DNA of 64,000 nucleotides, taken from assembly GCF_002055535.1 (NCBI RefSeq), contig NZ_LN831034.1, positions 1,302,001 through 1,366,000 of the forward strand. Direction: 5' to 3'. The position numbers were made by a program, and so were the translations under genes. The notes under the pieces are model-generated. The model was given only the letters and a program-made list of their open reading frames with translations, was not told the origin of the DNA and ran no database searches. This document shows, in pieces, positions 9,279 to 18,088 of this stretch (its first letter is position 1; each line of letters opens with the position of its first letter). This stretch comes from Streptococcus pyogenes. Its GTDB lineage: Bacteria > Bacillota > Bacilli > Lactobacillales > Streptococcaceae.

Positions 9279-10358
9279 TTAGTTGTTCTCTTTAAAATAC
9301 TCTTTTTCCTTTAAAAATGCAATTAATTGAGGGCTTAATCGTCTTGGCCCTCTCACTGCAGCTACGCCATGTTTTTTCATAAGGTCAAAAGACAAGAGAC
9401 CATCCTTGTACTGTTGGCATTTTCGGAGACGCATGAGTTTGTCAATGTTAGGATTTTTACGATAACCCTCGTTAGGTATATCAGTTTCTAGAACTTGGCA
9501 GACATAGCGAATGGATTTGACTGGGGCTGTTATATAAATCAGCACGTAGTCTCCCACGGCAATACCAGCTTTTTGGGTCCATAAAATCACATCATTGGCT
9601 GCAAATTCTGCATCAATGTCATAGTATTTCAAATTAGCTGGAATAACCCAATAATCAGGACCATTAGGATTAGAAAGACCGTTTGGGTTGACTAGTTGAC
9701 GACTTTGAGTCACTAACGTCCAAAGCTTATCATCTGTTACCTTATCATCCAAAATAATACTAATCCAGTTTTTCTTTGACATGTGATACGCTGGGTAAAT
9801 GCCTTCTTGCTGCAGTAACTGAGGGAAAGCCTTGGGATTAACTTTGACAGTCATCACTTCACATGTCTGTCCTACTAATCTCTCTGGTATCTGGTCTAAT
9901 TTATCAGCCAAGAGAGAAAAAATCATAGCATACCATTTGCCCCCTACCCGATAGGTTGCAAGGTCTGGGTGCTTTTCAAAAGGATAGTCCATTGGGTCAG
10001 ACCATTCTTTGGTGATATGCTTAGCAAGTCTATTAGCTTGCATTGACTGAAAAGGAGTGGCTTCAAAACAGGCTACTGATAAGCGCTCCAAAAGTTCCAA
10101 ATAGGCCGCTCTAACCTGCCCAGTATAGGTTCCTTGCCAGGCTGCTTGTTGTAAAGGCAAATAATCCTCCTCCAAGTCACAATCAATAACCCGATCCCAG
10201 ATATTGCCAGCCTCATCAATCCTAAGCTGCGCCTCAAATTCCCCTTCCATAAACCGTTCGTTATAGAAATAACCGTTGTCTCGCTTCTCAAAACCGTAAG
10301 CCATTAGCTTTTCAACTATGGGGGTCTGTCGGCTAAAATAGTCAGTTGCTAAACTCAT
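9279..10358 (-). CDS. MmcQ/YjbR-family protein with C-terminal EVE-like domain
   Basis: A 359-residue two-part protein. The first ~220 residues carry an MmcQ/YjbR (CyaY-like, putative DNA-binding) domain, with YRVGGKWYAMIF near residue 133 and a MSKKNWISIILDD segment near residue 195. The last ~125 residues start at DYWVIPANLKYYDIDAEF and have alternating strands (GDYVLIYITAPVKSIRYVCQVL) typical of EVE/PUA-like domains, which bind modified bases in other proteins. Function is not established. It precedes the B3/B4 gene in what looks like a two-gene unit. Confidence 0.75.
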   Translation of the reverse strand: MSLATDYFSRQTPIVEKLMAYGFEKRDNGYFYNERFMEGEFEAQLRIDEAGNIWDRVIDCDLEEDYLPLQQAAWQGTYTGQVRAAYLELLERLSVACFEATPFQSMQANRLAKHITKEWSDPMDYPFEKHPDLATYRVGGKWYAMIFSLLADKLDQIPERLVGQTCEVMTVKVNPKAFPQLLQQEGIYPAYHMSKKNWISIILDDKVTDDKLWTLVTQSRQLVNPNGLSNPNGPDYWVIPANLKYYDIDAEFAANDVILWTQKAGIAVGDYVLIYITAPVKSIRYVCQVLETDIPNEGYRKNPNIDKLMRLRKCQQYKDGLLSFDLMKKHGVAAVRGPRRLSPQLIAFLKEKEYFKENN

Positions 10359-10430
10359 GATATCCTTTCTAAGGTTCCTATCTCCAATACCCTAACTTAG
10401 GGAAATGGCTGACATGCACTTCCTGTAACC

Positions 10431-12164
10431 TTACTCGTTTTCCTGTGTGTCGTCTGCCATTAATTCATGCATTTTAGGAAGGCTTAATTGTATTTCAGTG
10501 AACTGGTCTGACTGGCTATGAATGGTCATGTGGTAGCCTTCACCATAGTGAAGTTTTAACCGCTGGTCAACATTTTTAAGGCCCACACCTCCCCTAGCCA
10601 ACAAGCTCTGACTATTGGTCAGTGAAGAGTCTTCAATGCCTTTACCATTATCCCAAACAGTCAACATCAGATGCTGAGCTGTATCAGATACCGTAACCTT
10701 GATCATGCCCTTGCGATCGACTTCTTTGATGCCATGGTAGATAGCATTTTCTACTAAGGGCTGTAAGATAAGCTTAGGAATAACAAAGTCTGCGTAGACA
10801 TCTAAGCCTTGCACTTCATAACTTAGCTTGTCTCCATAGCGCTGTTTTTGAATAAAGAGGTATTGGCTAACGTGATCCAGTTCATCTGCCAAACGAATGT
10901 ATTCGTTCCCCTGATTAAGGGCCAAACGAAAATACTTAGCTAGAGACTTGGTCACTTCTACCACGCGCTTGCTGTCATTAAATTCTGCCATCCAAATAAT
11001 AGTGTCCAAGGTGTTATAGAGAAAATGCGGGTTAATCTGACTAGCCAAGGCTTGTAACCTATACTGCCCAATCGCCTTTTCCTTATCCGCAACGGCAACC
11101 ATCAAGCTATCAATTTGATCTAAGAGCGCATTAAACTGTTGGGCAAGGTCTGTCAATTCTGGAGAACCCGTTTCTTGGGCACGTAACTGACGATCTCCTT
11201 TTTGAATAGCAAGAATAACTTGCTGCAATTGTTGAATGGGACGAATCCATCTGCGTAAGACTAAGACAGTTGCAAAGCCACAAATCAGACAGGCTAGAAG
11301 CCCTGTTCCAAGAAAGGACCAAAAAATTTGGCGCTGCACCCGGTGCAACTGATCCAGTGACGCCACTCCCACTAAAGTCCATTGACTGTTAGGAATGAGT
11401 TTTTGGTAAACAAAAGATGTCTTGTCCTTAGTGTAACCATTCTGAATCGCTAAATAAGGTTTCATCGCAGCCATCTCCTTAGAAGAACTGTAAACACTCT
11501 TTTTGGGATGGTAAACAAATTCATGCTTATCATTCACAATAAAGGCAAAGCCTTGGCGGCCTAGCTGAAGCTGATCTAAAGACGCTTTAATGGTCGGGTA
11601 TGCAATATCAAGTCTTAGCACACCTAAATTATGCCCAGCCCTATCTACTACCTCTTGGGTCACAGAAACTACCCATTCTTTTTTAGAAGAAAGGGATAAT
11701 TGCCGAGCTGGGGTTAAGATTGGCATGGCTTGACGGTCTATGGCTGCTTTATACCAGGGTTCTGCCATCATGTCACTGGAGGTTTTCATGGTCAACTGAG
11801 AATTGGTAGACACCGTTCGACCATCCTTAGTCACCAGAACAGCTGCTTGTAAATCGGAATTGGTCGCAAGAACCATCTTCATGAGCTGAAGAACCTGTTT
11901 GTCATTTTCTTGATGAATTTGACTAGCAAAGGCTTGAATTTCCGTATTTTTCGCCAGCACCGAAGTTGTTTCTTTAAGAGGCTTGATGTAAGCGTCAATA
12001 AATTGGGAACTTTGCCGAATGCTCTGCCGGGTATCACGTTCAATTAGTTGCCTGATATTACGAGAACTCGTCTGGTAATAAAGCAAACCAAGCGTGGTAA
12101 TGAGGGCAATTACGATCACAAAAACATACGAAATCAACTGGACCAGTAGGGGATAACGCTTCAT
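10431..12164 (-). CDS. YesM-type sensor histidine kinase
   Basis: A 577-residue membrane sensor kinase. A transmembrane helix at about residues 10-32 is followed by a large extracellular sensor (about 33-275, double-Cache/PAS-like, with the FVYHPKKSVYSS element), a second helix at about 280-302, a HAMP linker, and the His_kinase domain with QINPHFLYNTLDTIIWMAEF near residue 375, where His is the phosphoacceptor. The C-terminal ATPase has VENAIYHGI and DNGKGI and GGVGLKNV motifs. It overlaps the upstream response-regulator gene by 4 nt, so the two are translationally coupled. YesM/YesN pairs often sense sugars; the signal here is unknown. Confidence 0.92.
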   Translation of the reverse strand: MKRYPLLVQLISYVFVIVIALITTLGLLYYQTSSRNIRQLIERDTRQSIRQSSQFIDAYIKPLKETTSVLAKNTEIQAFASQIHQENDKQVLQLMKMVLATNSDLQAAVLVTKDGRTVSTNSQLTMKTSSDMMAEPWYKAAIDRQAMPILTPARQLSLSSKKEWVVSVTQEVVDRAGHNLGVLRLDIAYPTIKASLDQLQLGRQGFAFIVNDKHEFVYHPKKSVYSSSKEMAAMKPYLAIQNGYTKDKTSFVYQKLIPNSQWTLVGVASLDQLHRVQRQIFWSFLGTGLLACLICGFATVLVLRRWIRPIQQLQQVILAIQKGDRQLRAQETGSPELTDLAQQFNALLDQIDSLMVAVADKEKAIGQYRLQALASQINPHFLYNTLDTIIWMAEFNDSKRVVEVTKSLAKYFRLALNQGNEYIRLADELDHVSQYLFIQKQRYGDKLSYEVQGLDVYADFVIPKLILQPLVENAIYHGIKEVDRKGMIKVTVSDTAQHLMLTVWDNGKGIEDSSLTNSQSLLARGGVGLKNVDQRLKLHYGEGYHMTIHSQSDQFTEIQLSLPKMHELMADDTQENE

Positions 12165-12901
12165 GCCTGGCCTCCTTTTTTATACTGACTTGGGGTAACG
12201 CCTACCAGTTGCTTAAAGCGCTGAGAAAAATAATTCATGTCCTCAAAACCGACCTGCTCTGCAATTTCATAGATTTTAAGATTACTGGTTAACAAGAGAA
12301 GCTTGGCTTTTTTCAACCGTTCTTGTACCAGATAATCTTGAAAGGGCATCCCTAACTCTTTTTTAATCAAGACGCTAAGGTAATTAGGGCTAAAACCAAG
12401 CTGCTGAGCCAAGCTTTTTAGGGTCAAATCAGAATCTGCCAACCGCTCATGAATAGCCATTGCTATTGCTGATACTTCTTTTTGAGGCTGCTCAACCAAT
12501 TCCTGAATGGTTTCTGTTTTCTTGGAAAGTTCTAATTTTTTCCGGAGCTTTCCTAACATGTCTTCTACATCTGCCTTGGAAAAGGGTTTGAGCAAGTAAT
12601 CATCTGCCCCTAATTTCAAAGCAGATAAGGCATAGTTAAAATCATCGTAGCCCGTCAAAAATACCAGATGAGTTTGGGGGGATTCCTGTTTAATGAGTTC
12701 TGCTAGTTGAATCCCATTTAATTTGGGCATATTGATATCCGTCAAAACAATATCATAAGGCTCTTTCTGAAACAAGTCCCAAGCCAACTGGCCATTTTCT
12801 GCTTCGTTGACCCGATCAATCTTGAACTGGCTAAAATCAACCAAAGAACGAATACCCTGGCGCACAAGGTATTCGTCTTCTACAATTAACAATGAGTACA
12901 C
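12161..12901 (-). CDS. YesN-type response regulator (receiver plus AraC HTH)
   Basis: A 246-residue response regulator. The receiver (1-120) has the acidic pair ED at residues 8-9, phospho-acceptor Asp-55 in VLTDINMPKLNG, and the conserved Lys in LLKPFSKADVE near residue 105. An AraC-type double helix-turn-helix occupies about residues 145-243 (LKSLAQQLGFSPNYLSVLIKKELG and IYEIAEQVGFEDMNYFSQRFKQLVGVTPSQYKK). It is the first gene of the pair with the YesM-type kinase. Targets are not evident; the flanking genes (MsrAB side, MmcQ side) do not look like sugar genes. Confidence 0.93.
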   Translation of the reverse strand: MYSLLIVEDEYLVRQGIRSLVDFSQFKIDRVNEAENGQLAWDLFQKEPYDIVLTDINMPKLNGIQLAELIKQESPQTHLVFLTGYDDFNYALSALKLGADDYLLKPFSKADVEDMLGKLRKKLELSKKTETIQELVEQPQKEVSAIAMAIHERLADSDLTLKSLAQQLGFSPNYLSVLIKKELGMPFQDYLVQERLKKAKLLLLTSNLKIYEIAEQVGFEDMNYFSQRFKQLVGVTPSQYKKGGQA

Positions 12902-12962
12902 ACGGTGTCTCCTTATCTTTATAAAGGGCCTTGCATGGCCCTCTCATACTAGTCTTTCTTCT

Positions 12963-12971
12963 ATTATATCA
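12963..12971 (-). promoter_or_regulatory. Extended -10 promoter of the YesN/YesM operon
   Basis: The minus strand reads TGATATAAT, an extended -10 element ending about 62 bases before the response-regulator start. No good -35 box is seen. A short GC-rich hairpin (AGGGCC..GGCCCT, about 12925-12945) lies in the leader and could affect mRNA fate. Confidence 0.5.
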
Positions 12972-12988
12972 GATTTTTAGGCCTAACC

Positions 12989-14095
12989 CTATTCTACAGA
13001 TGATAATAAATAACCATAGCCCTTAGCTTCCATATCAGCTTTTGGAATAAAGGTAATAGACAAGCTATTGATGCAGTAACGAAGGCCGCCTTGGTCTTTA
13101 GGTCCGTCAGTAAAGACATGCCCCAGATGAGAATTCCCTGAACGGCTGCGCACTTCTGTTCTCGTCATATTGAAACTCTTATCTTCCTTGTAGCGGACAA
13201 CGTCTGGGCTGATGGGGCGGCTAAAGCTTGGCCAACCACAACCTGATTCAAATTTGTCTTTTGAAGAGAAAAGCGGTTCTCCTGTCACAACGTCTACGTA
13301 AATTCCTGCATCAAAAGAATCCCAGTAGCGATTAGAAAAAGCTTTTTCAGTTTCGTTTTTTTGCGTCACTCGGTATTCGTCTGCAGATAGTTTTTCCTTG
13401 ATCTCAGTGGCACTTGGTTTTGGGTACTTGCTTTCATCAATCACAGGATAAGTCGCTTGGTTGATGTCAATATGGCAGTAGCCATTTGGATTTTTCTTGA
13501 GGTAATCTTGGTGGTAGTCTTCTGCCTTAATAAAGTGTTTCAATGGTGCTTTTTCAACCACTATTTTTTTCTTGTAATCCTTAGCTTTTTCTTTGAAGAC
13601 CTCATCAATAATAGCTAAATCTGCTTTGTCAGTATAGTAAATCCCAGTTCGGTATTGACTACCGCGATCATTTCCTTGCTTATTAAGACTGGTTGGGTCA
13701 ATAATTCGGAAAAAATGCAGTAATAATTCTTTCAAGCTAATACGGTTCGCATCATAGGCCACTTCAACGGTTTCTGCATGACCAGTCTGATGAATTAACT
13801 GGTAGTTGGTGGTATCGCCTCTACCATTGGCATAGCCTGACACCGCATCTAGAACGCCATCCACTTGTGAAAAATATTCTTCAACGCCCCAGAAACAGCC
13901 TCCAGCCAGGTAAATCACTTTTTGATCAACAGGGGCATTGGGATCTACTTTAGTGGATTTGACTTTTTTAGCTGGTAGTTGAGGCTTGCCTTGACTAAAA
14001 GCCTTGGCTTGACCTTTCTGAATGAGAACAGAAGCTCCGCCTATTAACAAGACCACTCCAACGATAAATAGCCATAATTTCCATTTATGTTCCAT
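12989..14095 (-). CDS. msrAB: Membrane-anchored bifunctional methionine sulfoxide reductase A/B
   Basis: A 368-residue fusion of MsrA and MsrB that reduces both epimers of methionine sulfoxide on extracytoplasmic proteins. Residues 8-25 form a transmembrane/signal anchor; MsrA has its catalytic Cys-67 in [11 protein letters not shown]; MsrB starts near residue 225, has [13 protein letters not shown] near residue 282 and the catalytic Cys-341 in [13 protein letters not shown]. Genes for a TlpA-like thioredoxin lipoprotein and CcdA lie immediately upstream in the same direction, matching the surface Etrx/CcdA/MsrAB repair system known in pneumococcus. Electrons would pass from the cytosol via CcdA and the lipoprotein to MsrAB. 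Confidence 0.94.
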   Translation of the reverse strand: MEHKWKLWLFIVGVVLLIGGASVLIQKGQAKAFSQGKPQLPAKKVKSTKVDPNAPVDQKVIYLAGGCFWGVEEYFSQVDGVLDAVSGYANGRGDTTNYQLIHQTGHAETVEVAYDANRISLKELLLHFFRIIDPTSLNKQGNDRGSQYRTGIYYTDKADLAIIDEVFKEKAKDYKKKIVVEKAPLKHFIKAEDYHQDYLKKNPNGYCHIDINQATYPVIDESKYPKPSATEIKEKLSADEYRVTQKNETEKAFSNRYWDSFDAGIYVDVVTGEPLFSSKDKFESGCGWPSFSRPISPDVVRYKEDKSFNMTRTEVRSRSGNSHLGHVFTDGPKDQGGLRYCINSLSITFIPKADMEAKGYGYLLSSVE

Positions 14096-14137
14096 AAACT
14101 CAACTCCTTTTTTCTAATGCCTATCAGCTGGTCCTTC

Positions 14138-14761
14138 CTAATGTATACCTTTAAGGGTCTTTTTGATGTCTGATTTTTTGGCATAACCAATGTGTTTTTT
14201 AGCAAGAACACCATCACTTCCAATGAAAACTTCTGTTGGGTAAGATCTGACACCGTAAGCTTCCAATAGCTTGCCATCCGGATCTAACAAGACTGGTAAG
14301 TCCTTATAGTCTGTTCCTTGGAACCATTTTTTAAAGTCTGCTTCTGATTTTTCCCCTTGATGACCTGGCGAGACAACTGTTAGGACCACATAGTCTTTAT
14401 CTGACATTTTAGCCAGGTCTTCGGTATCTGCCAAGGTTGATAGACAGATTGAACACCAAGAGGCCCAAAATTTCAAATAAACTTTTTTACCTTTGAACTC
14501 TGATAAGCGATAGGTCTTACCATCGATGCCTTTGAGTTCGAAATCAGGCGCCATAGGACCATCATTGGTCATTTTCTTATCAGATGATTTATCTGCCATC
14601 ATGGACTTGTCCTTTGATGTTGACATCTTATCTTTCTTTTTAGCTGCCATGCTCATCTTGTCCTGAGTTATTTCCTTTTTAGCCATATTGTCTTGGGTTG
14701 AGCAAGCAGTTAGTAGCCCGAGACAAGCCAAACCAGTTGTTACTAATAGTCCTTTTTTCAT
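14138..14761 (-). CDS. TlpA/ResA-like thioredoxin lipoprotein
   Basis: A 207-residue surface lipoprotein: signal peptide with lipobox LTAC (lipidated Cys-20), a Lys/Asp/Met/Ser-rich low-complexity linker (about 24-66), then a redoxin domain with the active site WASWCSIC (Cys-103 and Cys-106). The cis-proline region GVRSYPTEVFIG near residue 175 is present. It lies 12 nt after ccdA and 42 nt before msrAB, so it likely carries electrons from CcdA to MsrAB, as Etrx proteins do in pneumococcus. The linker probably lifts the domain off the membrane. Confidence 0.92.
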   Translation of the reverse strand: MKKGLLVTTGLACLGLLTACSTQDNMAKKEITQDKMSMAAKKKDKMSTSKDKSMMADKSSDKKMTNDGPMAPDFELKGIDGKTYRLSEFKGKKVYLKFWASWCSICLSTLADTEDLAKMSDKDYVVLTVVSPGHQGEKSEADFKKWFQGTDYKDLPVLLDPDGKLLEAYGVRSYPTEVFIGSDGVLAKKHIGYAKKSDIKKTLKGIH

Positions 14762-14773
14762 TGTGTTTCTCCT

Positions 14774-15484
14774 TTATCCAAAAAGTTGTGCTAAGTTATT
14801 TAAGGTTCCTGTCATAAGCAAGATTCCCATGACTATAATCAGAACGCCTCCTACTTTTTTCAGTAAAAGTATGTGGGGTTTGAGCTTGTTAAACTGTTTC
14901 AAAACAATGCCTGACGCAAAAGAGATGAGTAGGAAAGGAATGCCCAATCCAAGAGTATAAATAATCATCAAAACGCCACCTTGCCAGGCACCATTTCCCC
15001 CTGAAGCCACCAATGCTAGGACAGAACTCAAAACAGGTCCCACACAAGGCGTCCAACCAAAGCTAAAGGTTAAACCAAGGATAAATGCATTGAACAAACC
15101 GTTGCGATTCTTGTTATTATGGAAAGTCAGTGATTTTTGAAATTGTAAGCTCTTAATGGTAATGAGGCCCATCTGATGAATCCCCAAGATAATGACCAAG
15201 GCTCCCAGTAAGTACCGAAACCATACCGCATAAAGGATATTTCCTAAAAAACCAGCCCCGTAACCTAAAATCACAAAAATAGTAGATAGACCAAAAATAA
15301 AGGCTAAAGTTTTGACAATGCCATACCAATAGAGTTTTTTACCAAATATAGTAATCGTCTTTGAATCATCTGCATCCAGTAAAATGCCTAAATAGACAGG
15401 AAGGACCGGAAAGATACACGGAGAGAAAAAGGATAACAAGCCTGCCCCAAAAACCGATACCATTAATACAAGTGATAGTGTCAT
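14774..15484 (-). CDS. ccdA: CcdA-type membrane thiol electron transporter
   Basis: A 236-residue polytopic membrane protein of the CcdA/DsbD-beta family with six or so helices. The two redox cysteines are in SFFSPCIFPVLPVYLG near residue 23 and TFSFGWTPCVGPVLS near residue 142, both with the family's proline context. It moves reducing equivalents from cytosolic thioredoxin across the membrane. First gene of the ccdA-tlpA-msrAB set; the upstream 15485-15605 stretch should hold its promoter, but no clear boxes were picked out. Confidence 0.93.
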   Translation of the reverse strand: MTLSLVLMVSVFGAGLLSFFSPCIFPVLPVYLGILLDADDSKTITIFGKKLYWYGIVKTLAFIFGLSTIFVILGYGAGFLGNILYAVWFRYLLGALVIILGIHQMGLITIKSLQFQKSLTFHNNKNRNGLFNAFILGLTFSFGWTPCVGPVLSSVLALVASGGNGAWQGGVLMIIYTLGLGIPFLLISFASGIVLKQFNKLKPHILLLKKVGGVLIIVMGILLMTGTLNNLAQLFG

Positions 15485-15605
15485 AAATAACTCCTCTCTT
15501 AAGTTACCCTTAGTTTACCGAAAGCTAGTGGCGCAAACCATAGACTAGAACATGCAAAAACTTGAATTTGATACGCTATCAGATAAATGGTTGACTAAAG
15601 GCATG

Positions 15606-15640
15606 TAAAAACCCGACCTCATTAAAAGAGAGATCGGGTT
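15606..15640 (-). terminator. Intrinsic terminator at the distal end of the CRISPR array
   Basis: An 11-bp stem with one G-U pair (15630-15640 with 15610-15620, minus strand), followed by T residues. It sits just past the last repeat and would stop the cas/array transcript before the ccdA operon. Confidence 0.8.
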
Positions 15641-15643
15641 CAT

Positions 15644-15938
15644 CTTTCAATCCACTCACCCATGAAGGGTGAGACGAGTTTACTCGCTCAAATCAAGGTA
15701 TGCGGACAATTTCAATCCACTCACCCATGAAGGGTGAGACGCTGTGACATTGCGGGATGTAATCAAAGTAAAAAATTTCAATCCACTCACCCATGAAGGG
15801 TGAGACTAAAGCAAACCTAGCAGAAGCAGAAAATGACTTATTTCAATCCACTCACCCATGAAGGGTGAGACCTGATGTAATTGGTGATTTTCGTGATATG
15901 CTTTTTATTTCAATCCACTCACCCATGAAGGGTGAGAC
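15644..15938 (-). CRISPR. Type I-C CRISPR array, 5 repeats and 4 spacers
   Basis: Five 32-bp repeats at 15644-15675, 15709-15740, 15775-15806, 15840-15871 and 15907-15938, separated by spacers of 33, 34, 33 and 35 bp. Four repeats are identical; the one at 15644 differs at its outer base (C for A), as expected for the leader-distal copy. Read on the minus strand the repeat has the stem CTCACCC..GGGTGAG and ends in the ATTGAAAT tail of type I-C repeats, so the array is transcribed on the minus strand from the cas2 side. Every spacer is open in at least one plus-strand frame, in keeping with an origin in phage coding sequence; none was matched to a source. Confidence 0.97.
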
Positions 15939-16086
15939 TGCGCCAAATGACACAGTTTATAGAGAAACGGATGGCACACATAGAGGTGTTTTAAGCCTTT
16001 TTATCTCCATTTCGCTTCTTTTTTAAGTTATTTTTGCGCGAGCAAGCAAGGTGTTTCTGTGAAAGCTAGCTTCGCACAAGAGATTT
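15939..16086 (-). other. Presumed CRISPR leader between cas2 and the array
   Basis: About 150 bp with no gene between the cas2 stop and the first repeat; a leader is expected here. The first ~35 bases next to the repeat look less like a leader than like a spacer: they read through as an open frame (APNDTVYRETDGTH..) that continues to about 16025. No clear promoter boxes were found. Confidence 0.5.
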
Positions 16087-16380
16087 TTACAATAATAAGA
16101 CACCTTTATCTGGGTCATAGCTGTCTGAGCGACCAAGTGTTTCCACACGCCTCTGCCAATTTTTCCCCAATAAATAAAAGCGAATACTATCAGTTTTCTC
16201 ATCAATGATTTGTGTTAAGCGGTGCTTTATATCCACAAATTCTGCGGGTGTCACAGAACATTCAAAAACAGAATTTTGAACACGTTGCCCATAGTCCACA
16301 CAGAGTTTGGCAACATGACGCAATCTTTTTCTACCAGCAGGTGTTTCCGTATTTACATCATAAGTGACTAAAACCATCAT
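16087..16380 (-). CDS. cas2: CRISPR-associated endoribonuclease/integration protein Cas2
   Basis: A 97-residue Cas2. The N-terminal MMVLVTYDVNTETPAGRKRL strand carries the conserved Asp (Asp-8/9), followed by VAKLCVDYGQRVQNSVFEC typical of type I-C Cas2. Together with Cas1 it forms the spacer-integration complex. Two start ATGs lie back to back (MM); either fits the AGGAGA ribosome site. The gene follows cas1 by 10 nt and is the last cas gene before the array. Confidence 0.96.
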   Translation of the reverse strand: MMVLVTYDVNTETPAGRKRLRHVAKLCVDYGQRVQNSVFECSVTPAEFVDIKHRLTQIIDEKTDSIRFYLLGKNWQRRVETLGRSDSYDPDKGVLLL

Positions 16381-16390
16381 ATAACATCTC

Positions 16391-17416
16391 CTAAACCATA
16401 AAAGGTGGATAGCTTTCTAAATCTCCTCGTATAGCCTTAGCTAAAAGCTGCGCTTGTACATAGGGTAATAACATAAGTTTTACTTTCTCTTTTGTAAAAG
16501 GATGTTCTACCTCAGTATGCTTACGCTTCTGCCACAAATCAATAAAAATAGCTCTGCCATTTTCCGTCAATAAAATACTACCATTTTCTTTAACCTCAAA
16601 GTGTTTTTTCTGAAGTTGTCCTTTATTAATTAATGAAAAGACAAAACGATCTACAATATATGAGCGGAACTCTTCAACTAAATCAAGCGCTAAACTAGCA
16701 CGCCCAGGACGATCCGTGTGAAAGAAACCAACGTAACTGTCTAATCCGACAGCTTCCAAGGCAGATTGACATTCAAAGGTCAGTAAACTGTAACCAAAAG
16801 ACAAGAGGGCATTAACACAATCTAAGGGTGGTCGTTTACTCCGACCTTGGAAGTAAAACGTTTTTTTGTCCGTCAACACCAGGTCATTAAATATGCGAAA
16901 ATACTGATTAGCAGCTTGGCCTTCAATCCCTCTTAAAGAGTCTTTATTATCTGCTGCCTGAACCATCTCTAAAGCCCATATCAATTCGTCATTAACAGCC
17001 TCAAAAAGCTTGGTATCAATCTGTTGACGATGATCTCGTTTAAAGCGTAGCAAGTATTTCCTTGAGTTGGAAATTTTAGCCAAAATAAACCGCTTTGCGT
17101 ATTCCAAAGATTCCTCACGATCAGATAAACGATAATGTTCTCTACGCAACAACACATTCCCATTGGTTGAACCAATATAGCGACCACAAAAACGCCCTTG
17201 TGGTGTATGAAACGATAAATTAATCTGATTCTCCGTACATAACTTCACCAAAGCAGACGACACACCCAAATAAGAAAAACAGACAATACCGTCAATAATC
17301 CGAAACGGAAACCGTTTGAGAACCTTACCTTCTTGCTTGATAACAATGTTATCGCCCTCTTTAGTGACATAAAAATCTTCTTGCGTCAAATACAAGGTAT
17401 TTAGCAACTTCTTCAT
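16391..17416 (-). CDS. cas1: CRISPR-associated integrase Cas1 (type I-C)
   Basis: A 341-residue Cas1, the metal-dependent integrase of new spacers. The N-terminal beta domain starts MKKLLNTLYLTQEDFYV; the catalytic helical domain has NALLSFGYSLLTFECQSALEAVGLD near residue 205 and the metal-site segment GFFHTDRPGRASLALDLVEEFR near residues 230-251, both standard for Cas1. It overlaps cas4 by 4 nt (ATGA) and precedes cas2. Length normal; no damage seen. Confidence 0.97.
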   Translation of the reverse strand: MKKLLNTLYLTQEDFYVTKEGDNIVIKQEGKVLKRFPFRIIDGIVCFSYLGVSSALVKLCTENQINLSFHTPQGRFCGRYIGSTNGNVLLRREHYRLSDREESLEYAKRFILAKISNSRKYLLRFKRDHRQQIDTKLFEAVNDELIWALEMVQAADNKDSLRGIEGQAANQYFRIFNDLVLTDKKTFYFQGRSKRPPLDCVNALLSFGYSLLTFECQSALEAVGLDSYVGFFHTDRPGRASLALDLVEEFRSYIVDRFVFSLINKGQLQKKHFEVKENGSILLTENGRAIFIDLWQKRKHTEVEHPFTKEKVKLMLLPYVQAQLLAKAIRGDLESYPPFMV

Positions 17417-18087
17417 AGGTCCATCTCCTCACTGGTCATAGCCTCATTGATGTAACGCGACACACTCCTTGTTTTTTTACTCAACCTGGGCTTACAAATA
17501 TCGACTAAAGAACAAAGCTGACAGTTTTTAAAATAAGCTGCTTTAGGTAGCATTTGACTCTGATAAACCTCATGCATCTCTGCGGCTAATTCCTTCACTT
17601 CTTGACGCAAAGCTGATGTCATAGGAACAATCACTCTTTGATTGACACTATGGTAATAAAGACAACCTTCGTTAATGTCGCAGTCTAGCGTTTCTTCTAA
17701 ACACATGGTCTGAGCCACCAACTGGACAATATCTCTGGTATCTTTTTTAGGTTTTCCGCGCTTGTATTCCACAACTTTTGGTAACCATTTCCCACGTTTT
17801 CCCCTCAAAGACACACCTTGATCATCTTTATAAAATTCCACAACATCCATAATTCCTGAAAGTCCAAGTTCTGCAGAAGAAATGGGCATAGCACGTGAGA
17901 CCAAAAGCTCTTTTCGTTTTTCTTTAATGTAAGGGTTATCTGCTTTAGTATGTAAAACCTGTCCATGCGCTGTCGCTTCATTATCAAGCCATTGTTGCTC
18001 AATATGGATCAACGCCCATTGACGTTTACAAAATTGGAAATGCTGAATACCTGACAGCATTAAATAATCATCTTCGGCATAGACCAT
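17413..18087 (-). CDS. cas4: CRISPR-associated exonuclease Cas4 (type I-C)
   Basis: A 224-residue Cas4 of the RecB-like nuclease fold that trims prespacers and selects those with a correct PAM. The iron-sulfur cysteines are seen as QFCKRQWALIHIEQQW near residue 20 and the C-terminal CQLCSLVDICKP cluster near residue 192; the nuclease QxxxY/K region is represented by VVEYKRGKPKKDTRD near residue 105. It sits between cas7 (1-nt gap) and cas1 (4-nt overlap). Confidence 0.95.
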   Translation of the reverse strand: MVYAEDDYLMLSGIQHFQFCKRQWALIHIEQQWLDNEATAHGQVLHTKADNPYIKEKRKELLVSRAMPISSAELGLSGIMDVVEFYKDDQGVSLRGKRGKWLPKVVEYKRGKPKKDTRDIVQLVAQTMCLEETLDCDINEGCLYYHSVNQRVIVPMTSALRQEVKELAAEMHEVYQSQMLPKAAYFKNCQLCSLVDICKPRLSKKTRSVSRYINEAMTSEEMDL

Positions 18088-18088
18088 A

